Origin: Clostridiales bacterium
GTDB taxonomy: Bacteria; Bacillota; Clostridia; Christensenellales; UBA3700
Assembly (NCBI GenBank): GCA_014799575.1
Contig: JAAVHS010000020.1
Coordinates: 57,846-103,877, forward strand
Direction: 5' to 3'
DNA: 46,032 nucleotides
Shown here: positions 33,564 through 46,032 of the stretch, one piece after another
Position numbering within the stretch: position 1 is the first letter of the stretch
How the letters are laid out: each line of letters starts with the position of its first letter
Notes under the pieces: generated by a model
The model's database searches: none
Told to the model about the DNA's origin: nothing
Seen by the model: the letters and a program-made list of their open reading frames with translations, nothing else
Made by a program: the position numbers and the translations under genes

Positions 33564-34148
33564 ATGGAGATTGCGAAGGTGGCAAGCGCGCTTATAGTGT
33601 CGACAGTTGAATATGCAACGAAGTTTTCCGCTATTTTGGGGGAAGTCGGCTACGAATACATCACGCAAGCGCATTCGGGCGTTGAGGCAAGGCAACTGAT
33701 TGCCGAACAAGACTTTGCGCTGATGATTATCAACGCGCCGCTTGTCGACGAATACGGTTACGACTTGGCGATATACACGGCTGAGCAGACGACAATGAGC
33801 GTGCTGATGTTGGCAAGGGCGGATATATGCGAAGCAGTCGAGTCGAAAGTCGAGGATTACGGCGTTGTGGTAATGGGAAAACCTCTTTCGCAAGAAGGAT
33901 TGTTCAAGACGTTAAAAGCCTTGCACGCAAATCACAATAGAATGAACAATATCATTCAAAGCAACAGACGCTTGCAGGACAAGCTTGAAGAACTCAAACT
34001 TGTCGACAGAGCAAAATGTATTCTTATCGCGCTCGAGGGTATGAGCGAAGAAGAAGCGCACAAGTATATAGAAAAAAACGCTATGGATATGCGAATATCA
34101 AAGAAGCAAGTAGCGCAGAAAATTATATCAATAAAACAACACGACTAA
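33564..34148 (+). CDS. ANTAR-domain antiterminator with degenerate receiver
   Basis: A 194-aa protein. The N-terminal 120 residues have a CheY-like receiver fold, but the phosphoacceptor position is Asn57 (A-L-M-I-I-N-A-P-L) and the acidic pair after strand 1 is missing, so it is probably not phosphorylated. A coiled linker leads to the C-terminal ANTAR RNA-binding domain (about 135-190; L-V-D-R-A-K-C-I-L-I... E-E-E-A-H-K-Y-I-E). ANTAR proteins prevent transcription termination at paired hairpins, often in nitrogen genes. It sits between glnA and carA, with glnN (terminator in its leader) 6.5 kb away as a possible target. The start is uncertain: ATG 33564 or, given the promoter, GTG 33579. 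Confidence 0.88.
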   Translation: MEIAKVASALIVSTVEYATKFSAILGEVGYEYITQAHSGVEARQLIAEQDFALMIINAPLVDEYGYDLAIYTAEQTTMSVLMLARADICEAVESKVEDYGVVVMGKPLSQEGLFKTLKALHANHNRMNNIIQSNRRLQDKLEELKLVDRAKCILIALEGMSEEEAHKYIEKNAMDMRISKKQVAQKIISIKQHD

Positions 34149-34166
34149 ACTAAACAAAGAGGTAGT

Positions 34167-35245
34167 ATGAAAAAAGTTTATCTTATTCTCGAAAACGGTA
34201 AAGTCTTTGAGGGCGAGTCGATAGGCGCGGAAGGCGAAGTTATCGGCGAAGTAGTCTTTACCACGGCAATGACCGGTTATTTGGAAACTCTGACCGACCC
34301 AAGCTATTACGGCCAGATTGTGTGTCAAACTTTTCCGCTCATCGGAAATTACGGCGTAATCGAAGAGGACTTCGAAAGCAACAACAGTTTTGTCAAGGGA
34401 TATATCGTAAGGGATATTTGCGATACTCCGTCCAATTTCAGGAGCGAGGGCAAACTTGACGATATGCTCAAAAAACTCGGCGTAGTAGGTATCTGCGGTA
34501 TTGACACGAGAGAGTTGACCAAAATCGTCAGAGAGAGCGGCGTGCTCAACGGTATAATCACGAGCGACCCCAAACTTTCCAAAGAGAAGAAGGCGGAACT
34601 TGAATCGTACGTCATAAAAGATGCGGTAGCAAGCGTATCTTGCAAGGAAAAGAGAGTGGTTTGCCACACGAAGAAACCTAAGAAGAGAGTAGCCCTTCTC
34701 GACTACGGTATCAAGCGCAATATCATTGAAAAACTCGCTAGACGCGGATGCGAAGTTACTATATTCCCATACAACACTTCCGCCGAAGAGATAATAGAAT
34801 TCAAGCCGGACGGAATTATGCTCTCCAACGGACCGGGTAACCCCGAAGAGAACAAGTTCGCTATCGCGCAAGTTAAGAAACTTGTCGCAAGCGGAATTCC
34901 AATGTTCGGTATCTGTATAGGTCACCAAATGCTTGCTCTTTCGCAAGGCGCGAAGACCTATAAACTCAAATACGGACACCGCGGCGGCAATCAACCCGTC
35001 AAGGACGTGAACACGGGAAGAGTATACGTTTCTACGCAAAACCACGGCTACGCAGTCGACAACGACTCATTGCCAAAGAGCGCAAAGATAAGTTTCACCA
35101 ACGTCAACGACGGCACTTGCGAGGGTATCGACTATCAAAATACCAACGTTTTCTCGGTGCAATTCCACCCGGAGGCTTGCGCAGGTCCGCTCGACACGGG
35201 ATATTTGTTTGACAGATTTATGGAAAATATGGAGGGAAGAAAATA

Positions 35246-35246
<1 letters not shown>
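34167..35246 (+). CDS. carA: Carbamoyl-phosphate synthase small subunit
   Basis: A 359-aa subunit that hydrolyses glutamine and passes ammonia to CarB. The N-terminal domain starts with L-E-N-G-K-V-F-E-G and contains T-G-Y-L-E-T-L-T-D-P-S-Y. The class I amidotransferase domain has G-P-G-N-P-E-E, the nucleophile in G-I-C-I-G-H-Q, and the His-Glu in F-H-P-E-A. It has an AGAGG ribosome-binding site. Its final A is the first base of the carB ATG, so the two are translated coupled and made in equal amounts. Confidence 0.97.
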
Positions 35247-40905
<5,659 letters not shown>

Positions 40906-40941
40906 AATGCGCCTTTTCCGCCAAATCAGCACAATAAAAAG

Positions 40942-40976
40942 GTCCCAACGTACGTCAAGTACGAGGGACTTTTTCT
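40942..40976 (+). terminator. Terminator after pyrG
   Basis: GTCCC-AA-CGTAC pairs with GTACG-A-GGGAC around loop GTCAA, then TTTTTCTT. The inner GTAC-N5-GTAC hairpin resembles those flanking repeat copies A and B. Confidence 0.92.
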
Positions 40977-41147
40977 TATACTGCCTTGACAAAAAATTCA
41001 CTATTTTACTTATTGCAATTTTTCCTTTTTATTGGACTTTTAGAAATATATCTATTAATACTCGTTTATTTATTAATCATATTATTATTTATATTACGTT
41101 TTAATTTACATAAAGTCTAGCAATTTTTGTCGAAATTTATAGCAAAC
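40977..41147. other. AT-rich intergenic stretch before cassette 2
   Basis: No supported gene. A minus-strand TTGACA (41158-41163) and TATAAA (41136-41141), 16 bp apart, mirror the recombinase promoter of cassette 1, but no recombinase gene follows in this direction. Confidence 0.5.
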
Positions 41148-41175
41148 CTACAATATATGTCAAAAAATTCCAAAT

Positions 41176-41302
41176 AAAGTATACATTTCCTGACCGAAGA
41201 ATTTCGACACTGAAAAGTCAAAATTCTCGATAATTAGTCATATATATCATAACATATCATAATTTTTTATTCAAGTGCTTTTAGTCAGGAAATGTATACT
41301 TT
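41176..41302. repeat. Invertible-promoter cassette 2 (19-bp inverted repeats)
   Basis: The same AAAGTATACATTTCCTGAC repeat as cassette 1 lies at 41176-41194, with its perfect reverse complement at 41284-41302 and 89 bp between. The whole 41148-41341 upstream region matches 8061-8254 at 187 of 194 positions without gaps; five of the seven differences are inside the segment and none in the repeats. The right-hand 26-bp palindrome and the internal ATTTCGAC-N8-GTCAAAAT dyad are kept. No recombinase gene is adjacent, so the enzyme at 7302 is the natural candidate to act in trans. Confidence 0.8.
41235..41263 (+). promoter_or_regulatory. Promoter inside invertible segment 2
   Basis: TAGTCA (41235-41240), a 17-bp spacer and CATAAT (41258-41263), in the same position and orientation as in cassette 1 and pointing at the giant gene at 41342. 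The -35 is one base weaker than in copy 1. Confidence 0.65.
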
Positions 41303-41341
41303 TCCTGACTAAGCCTAAAAACGGTAAAAATCGAGGTAAAA

Positions 41342-44300
41342 ATGGATATACGAAAAAGGAAAATTAAAGGATATTTGGCGTTGTCAATAATGTTGGTATT
41401 GTGCATTGTTATGACAAGCGCAATGATTTTCTTTACGCCGAATAAAAACGCGGACGCTATAAAAGCAGAAAATATGTCGTCGAAGTCTACGGATTTGGGC
41501 AAGTTGCTTTTGGACGGTTATGAGAATGATACTACAGGCACGGGAAAAGTTTTTAACGGTAATGTGCTTTGGTCTCTTATTAATGTATTAAGTAACGGTA
41601 CGGTTACAGATAAGACGCAACTTGACAATTGGGATCTCACTACGCCACTGACATCGGCAGATTTTCGCGCCAATAATAAAGATTCGGTCAATGGAGAAAA
41701 GGACATTGTGGTTACTATAGGTGGAAAGCAATGGATAGCGACTTATGTATCGCGTAGTAATGGCACCGCGACCAATCCTAATGGAGACCCGATTCTCACC
41801 CTATGGTTGGCAAATGGTACCGAAAATGCTCAGTGGAGTGCTCATGCAAACGATAATAAAAATGATAGGTATCCGAGTAGCATGTACGGCACGTCGTATG
41901 TGAGGGCAGTTGCGCTTAACAACGGTGGCGATTATGCACAAACATCCAATGCGTCGTCTTTGACTGGCGCGCCACAATCCACCAGTAGCGTTTGGGCTAT
42001 GTATACTATGGAAAAGGCGGATGTAAATACCAGCATAAAAAGTTTCCTCGAGTTGCCGGAAAATATGTCGTGGCAACTAAATCAGACTGCAATAGGGACG
42101 TTAACATCCAGCACATATAAAAATACATATTATTTTAATAACAATAATGACGCATTAACATTGGGAGGAACAAGCGCAATAGGTTCTTATTTATCTAAGA
42201 CAAATTATGATGTTTGGGGCACTGATACCTTGTGGCTTCCAAGCGTAACGGAGACAGGCGTTAGTGGCGAGGAAGGACTTTGGAAAGCAACGAATTCAAC
42301 TCGTGAGAATACGGCGAGTAGCACGTCCCGTAAAGCAATGACGCGTTCGGCTTATTATTCTTATTCTCGGCTTTATTATTCAATTATGGAGAGTGGTGAC
42401 GGTCTTTATGACTCTAATGCAGCAGGTACCAGCGGTGTGGTTCGTCCTGCGTTTCACTTAAATCTTAATAAGGCTGCAGATGCTGCTTTGACTTTTTTAA
42501 CAAAACCAGAAAACTTTAATAGAATATATGAAGACGAATTAACACCTAAAGGCGAAGATTGGTATACTTCTTCGTTGCAGAATGCTATACAGACCGGTGA
42601 CGTTACTGAAAAGTATCGTGATGGACAAACTCCATTGCCATTAGGACCAATCAATGCGGGAACGTATACAATAGATTATGAGATAGTAAATTCTACTGAG
42701 TTTATGTGGTCTGATAAAACTACGGGTAAAACAACTATAACTTTCCAGGTTGATAAAAAGGATATAAAATATCCGTCAATAACAGACGCGAGTAAGACTT
42801 ACAATGGAAGTAGCGGCGTAAAATTCGAGCTAAAAGATTTTAGCCCCAACATAATGGATTTGAATTGGAAGGGTAATTATACAGGCGTAAGTATAAATAC
42901 TTCGACACCGCCTTATAGCGTTGGCGCAACAACGGTTGGTAAGTATGAATTGATAGCTACAATCAACTCTAAAAATGCAATCAATTACAAGTTTTCATCT
43001 ACTCCGAAACGTGAAGTAGAAGTCACACCCGCGCCGTTGGTAATAGAAAAGATAGTAGTCCATAACAGCGGAAGCAACAGCAATTTCAATATCTCGGAAG
43101 GAACGGCGAGCATATCGGCGGATATATTCGTTGACGTAAACGGCACGCCATTGGCAGGCGATGTAGTGCCGATAGTATTCTACATTCCTTATGATAGCAA
43201 TCCCGCTAATGACGTAGATATAAGTCAAGCGATAAATTTGAACTTGGCGACGTTGCAAAGTACAAGTTATCAACTGACAAATCAGCAGTTGATAAATCTA
43301 GGCAATTTTTTTAGCGGAAATAGTTATAATATAAAAGTAAAGACGAACGATAAGAATTATGAAGTTTCGTTAAAGACACCGGCGAAGTTGATAATACTAT
43401 CCTCAGGAGAGAGAACGAATATACTTTGGAAAATGTTAGAAGATGGTATAGAAAACACAAGATATCGCACGGTGACGGAACTCAACGATACGTCGGTAAA
43501 GGCATTCCCCTATACTTTGGTATATAGCGGAAAGCAATTTGAATTTGAAGTAGATTATCCGCAAGGCTATACGTTGGATAGTAATTACGGAACCGGCGGA
43601 TACAGAGTCGAGAAAATAAACGGAAGTGGAAACGCGCTGGGTAAAGATGCGGGAACGTACAAGACGTCGATAAAATTTGACGGACGTAATGAAATCTACT
43701 CAGTCGAATGGACGATAGACAAAGAGAAGTTTGATTTGACAAACGTCAAGTGGGAACACGACGGCAAAATACCGTTTAGCACCACCGTATCGGATATGGT
43801 AGCAAAGATAGATGCAAGCACTTTGCCAAAGGGTTTGGTTGTCGACTCAACTTGTTATACAGGCATAGCGCAAGGAAATCACGCAGATGACACGAATACG
43901 GTAACAGTAGCGTTCAAGTACGATACAAGCGACCCAAGTTATGCGCTCAACTATGAATTGCCGGAGCAGGGCGGTAAAGATACAAATTACACGTTCAACG
44001 GTACGGGCGACTTTGCGTGGGATATGACTTGGAAAATAGAGAAGTTGGTAATCAAAGTAGAATGGATGTCGGAAAACTATAACAATAAATATAATAGACA
44101 GACGCTCAAAGAAGATAAGAGAGTAGTAGACTACGAATACTATTTGTGGGATGCAGAGAATAGAACGACGATAGGAAGCGCGTTGAGAGAAGAACAAATA
44201 GAAATAGTAGAGAATGAGGTTCATTATTACGTAACAAAAGCGGTAATAAAGAGTAATTACGCAAATGACGCGGAGTTTGATAAAACCGACGTATTCTCAC

Positions 44301-46032
44301 CGCCGTTTGCAGTAGGCGAGAGTTCGACGGCTGTCAACGTAGATTTGACGAACAAAGAATTGACGTACAACGGAGAGGCGCAACAAGTCAAGTTGAAGTT
44401 GGACGTAGCGTTGAGCGACAGCGATTTTGACTTTGTCTACTATGACAAGAATTCGACGCCGCCGCTCACAGGCTCGCCAACCAACGTAGGCGATTACAGA
44501 GTAGAGATAAAGTTGAAGAGTAGCGTCAGCGGATACCACTTAGCCGGCGACAACGTAGAAGATAGAGTAGACGGTAAGGTAGCGGTAATAGAATATTCTA
44601 TAAAGCGAATGCAAGTCAAGAACGACACGTGGAATACGTTGCACAATCCGCCGTCGTTGAAAGTAACAGCAAAAGAGATGAAAGGCATAAAGCACGAGTA
44701 TGCTGATATGGACGGCAATTCGTTGCAGTTCAGCGATTTAAAAGCTGGAAACACTTATAAGGTCAGAGCGGTAATTACAGACAAGAACAATTACGTCTTC
44801 GCAGACGGCACTACAGAGACCGAATGGCAAGAATTCACTGTCAGCGCAAACGAGCAAATATATGACCCGGACGACCCGAACAATCCGTTCTATCCGGGCG
44901 AAGGAAATGAGAATCCAACTCCGCCCACAGATAGTGACGGACCGATTGATTTCGGCAAGGTAGGAGAAGCGCTCAAGCAATGGTGGCAAGTAATCGCAAG
45001 CGCAATCAGTATAGTATTGATAATTGCATTCACAGCAAAGGGCTTAGACTACGCGAGCAAGAAAAAGGAAAACAATAGACAAGTAGAAAAATACAGTACT
45101 TTTTATGCTGCGACAGGTTTGTTTGGAATATCTATGACAAATTGGACGATAATCGCCTGCATATTTATGGGTGTGGCAGCGCTTGCATTTATCTTTATGA
45201 TGCTTGAAAAGAGCGGTTACAAGAAGTCGCAACGCGCACTTGAAGATACTAAAGACGAGTACAACAGAATGATGTTTATGCGCGGCAATAATATTAACGG
45301 CGGAATGGGTATGAGCGGACAGCAAGGCATAGTATATACTCAGCAACCGCAGTTCGCAATAGAGGATATGCGCGGTATGATAAATGAAGCGATGTCGAGT
45401 ATGCTTCCCAACGTAACGCAATATCTACCGCAACAAGCCTCTGTAAACGACGAACTCGTCCAGCAACTTATTGAGCAAAACGCGCAAAATGAAGAGCGCA
45501 TTAGACAGCTTACCGAAGAAAACGAAGAGAAAATAAGAGAACTTACTGAGCAAAACCAAGAAATTATTCGCAATCTCGCGAACGGACAGGAAATGCTCAT
45601 GCAAAGACTTTCCGAACAATCCAAAGAAAGCGTTGACGAAAGCGTAATCGAAAAGTTGGTTGTTAAACTCTCCAAGCAACAAGACGATGAGAAGTCAGTT
45701 GAAAAAGAAGTGGCTGCGACAAATGCAAATGACGAGAAGATAGAAATGTTGATGCGTAATCAAGAGATGTTGATGAAGCAAATAATGGATTTGTCGTCAA
45801 AAGTAAATACAGAGAAACAAGTGGTCGTTCCGTTTATGCAACAGCCGATAATTGCGCAGCCTTCCGAAAAGGTCGTCGAAAGGATAATTGAAAAACCCGT
45901 TGAGAAGATAATAGAGAAGGAAGTCAAAGTCGAAGTGCCTGTCGAGGTCGAAAAAGTCGTTGAAAAGGTTGTGGAAAAGGAAGTCGTCAAGGAAGTGCCG
46001 ATAGAGGTAGAGAAAGTCGTCGAGAAGATAGT
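41342..46032 (+). CDS. Second giant membrane-anchored surface protein (5' part, runs off window)
   Basis: The frame is open from ATG 41342 (GAGG 5 bp upstream) to the window end: 1563 codons without a stop. The start MDIRKRKIKG nearly equals that of the 8255 protein. The order is the same: signal peptide (about 10-32), a DUF6273-like domain (about 50-380, with W-I-A-T-Y-V-S-R and G-V-V-R-P-A-F-H-L), Ig/MBG-like repeats to about 1170, a Pro/Asp/Asn-rich spacer, a membrane segment near 1213-1235, T-G-L-F-G-I-S-M-T-N-W and a second hydrophobic segment, then coiled coil and valine/glutamate/lysine repeats. Extracellular sequences differ greatly; the membrane and tail parts are similar. The conserved basic C-terminal domain is expected beyond the window. 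Confidence 0.9.
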   Translation, partial: MDIRKRKIKGYLALSIMLVLCIVMTSAMIFFTPNKNADAIKAENMSSKSTDLGKLLLDGYENDTTGTGKVFNGNVLWSLINVLSNGTVTDKTQLDNWDLTTPLTSADFRANNKDSVNGEKDIVVTIGGKQWIATYVSRSNGTATNPNGDPILTLWLANGTENAQWSAHANDNKNDRYPSSMYGTSYVRAVALNNGGDYAQTSNASSLTGAPQSTSSVWAMYTMEKADVNTSIKSFLELPENMSWQLNQTAIGTLTSSTYKNTYYFNNNNDALTLGGTSAIGSYLSKTNYDVWGTDTLWLPSVTETGVSGEEGLWKATNSTRENTASSTSRKAMTRSAYYSYSRLYYSIMESGDGLYDSNAAGTSGVVRPAFHLNLNKAADAALTFLTKPENFNRIYEDELTPKGEDWYTSSLQNAIQTGDVTEKYRDGQTPLPLGPINAGTYTIDYEIVNSTEFMWSDKTTGKTTITFQVDKKDIKYPSITDASKTYNGSSGVKFELKDFSPNIMDLNWKGNYTGVSINTSTPPYSVGATTVGKYELIATINSKNAINYKFSSTPKREVEVTPAPLVIEKIVVHNSGSNSNFNISEGTASISADIFVDVNGTPLAGDVVPIVFYIPYDSNPANDVDISQAINLNLATLQSTSYQLTNQQLINLGNFFSGNSYNIKVKTNDKNYEVSLKTPAKLIILSSGERTNILWKMLEDGIENTRYRTVTELNDTSVKAFPYTLVYSGKQFEFEVDYPQGYTLDSNYGTGGYRVEKINGSGNALGKDAGTYKTSIKFDGRNEIYSVEWTIDKEKFDLTNVKWEHDGKIPFSTTVSDMVAKIDASTLPKGLVVDSTCYTGIAQGNHADDTNTVTVAFKYDTSDPSYALNYELPEQGGKDTNYTFNGTGDFAWDMTWKIEKLVIKVEWMSENYNNKYNRQTLKEDKRVVDYEYYLWDAENRTTIGSALREEQIEIVENEVHYYVTKAVIKSNYANDAEFDKTDVFSPPFAVGESSTAVNVDLTNKELTYNGEAQQVKLKLDVALSDSDFDFVYYDKNSTPPLTGSPTNVGDYRVEIKLKSSVSGYHLAGDNVEDRVDGKVAVIEYSIKRMQVKNDTWNTLHNPPSLKVTAKEMKGIKHEYADMDGNSLQFSDLKAGNTYKVRAVITDKNNYVFADGTTETEWQEFTVSANEQIYDPDDPNNPFYPGEGNENPTPPTDSDGPIDFGKVGEALKQWWQVIASAISIVLIIAFTAKGLDYASKKKENNRQVEKYSTFYAATGLFGISMTNWTIIACIFMGVAALAFIFMMLEKSGYKKSQRALEDTKDEYNRMMFMRGNNINGGMGMSGQQGIVYTQQPQFAIEDMRGMINEAMSSMLPNVTQYLPQQASVNDELVQQLIEQNAQNEERIRQLTEENEEKIRELTEQNQEIIRNLANGQEMLMQRLSEQSKESVDESVIEKLVVKLSKQQDDEKSVEKEVAATNANDEKIEMLMRNQEMLMKQIMDLSSKVNTEKQVVVPFMQQPIIAQPSEKVVERIIEKPVEKIIEKEVKVEVPVEVEKVVEKVVEKEVVKEVPIEVEKVVEKI
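45914..46032 (+). repeat. 119-bp exact repeat shared by the two giant genes (copy 2)
   Basis: Identical to 13274-13392. The window stops within the identity, so the true repeat may be longer. Confidence 0.95.

Noticed and set aside
40907..41104. Small ORF of 65 codons after pyrG
   Set aside because: It spans the pyrG terminator, has no ribosome-binding site, and its composition matches AT-rich intergenic DNA.

Overview
The window looks like chromosomal DNA of a low-to-moderate GC Firmicutes bacterium, most likely a Clostridia member of the uncultured gut type (Christensenellales-like is a guess). The evidence is the ribosomal gene order L30-L15-SecY-Adk-Map-KOW-IF1-L36-S13-S11-S4-RpoA-L17, an S4 with an N-terminal cysteine cluster, a type III glutamine synthetase, a three-part archaeal-type glutamate synthase, an ANTAR regulator beside glnA, and frequent AGA arginine codons. 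No tRNA, rRNA or CRISPR array was found.

Layout. 1-7105: end of the spc operon and the alpha operon, closed by an intrinsic terminator. 7165-13837: a serine recombinase gene (-) divergent from a 1860-aa membrane-anchored surface protein; between them is a 127-bp segment bounded by perfect 19-bp inverted repeats with a promoter inside. 13838-14292: structured non-coding DNA with copy A of a 199-bp dispersed repeat. 14293-16157: alpha/beta hydrolase, phosphopantetheinyl transferase and acyl carrier protein. 16183-20785 (-): secreted SH3-like protein, then leuC-leuD-leuB. 20862-23323: a gene joining an RNA polymerase alpha-CTD-like domain to WG repeats, an unusual cytidine deaminase, and a Fic protein with its own operator-like repeats. 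23341-40905: a glutamine/glutamate and nucleotide region (purF, glnN, split glutamate synthase, SGNH lipoprotein, glnA, ANTAR regulator, carA, a carB-dapF fusion, pyrG). 40977-46032: a second copy of the inverted-repeat promoter cassette and a second giant surface protein, which runs off the window end.

Main discovery candidate. Two loci about 33 kb apart carry the same 194-bp upstream cassette (187 of 194 positions identical, no gaps). Each has identical 19-bp inverted repeats flanking a 17-bp-spaced promoter, and each drives a paralogous giant surface protein. A small serine recombinase sits beside the first. This is the arrangement expected of a phase-variable invertible-promoter system run by one shared recombinase, comparable in logic to Mpi-controlled promoters in Bacteroides. 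Both promoters face their genes here (ON/ON). In the flipped state the first promoter would point at the recombinase gene, suggesting a feedback loop. Inversion itself is inferred, not observed.

Other notable items: the in-frame CarB-DapF fusion; the 97% identical inverted repeat pair A/B, which folds into a long stem and splits the glutamate synthase operon; a cytidine deaminase lacking one zinc cysteine together with the neighbouring arginine; an alpha-CTD-WG fusion; a terminator in the glnN leader; and a 119-bp exact identity shared by the two giant genes that coincides with the window end.
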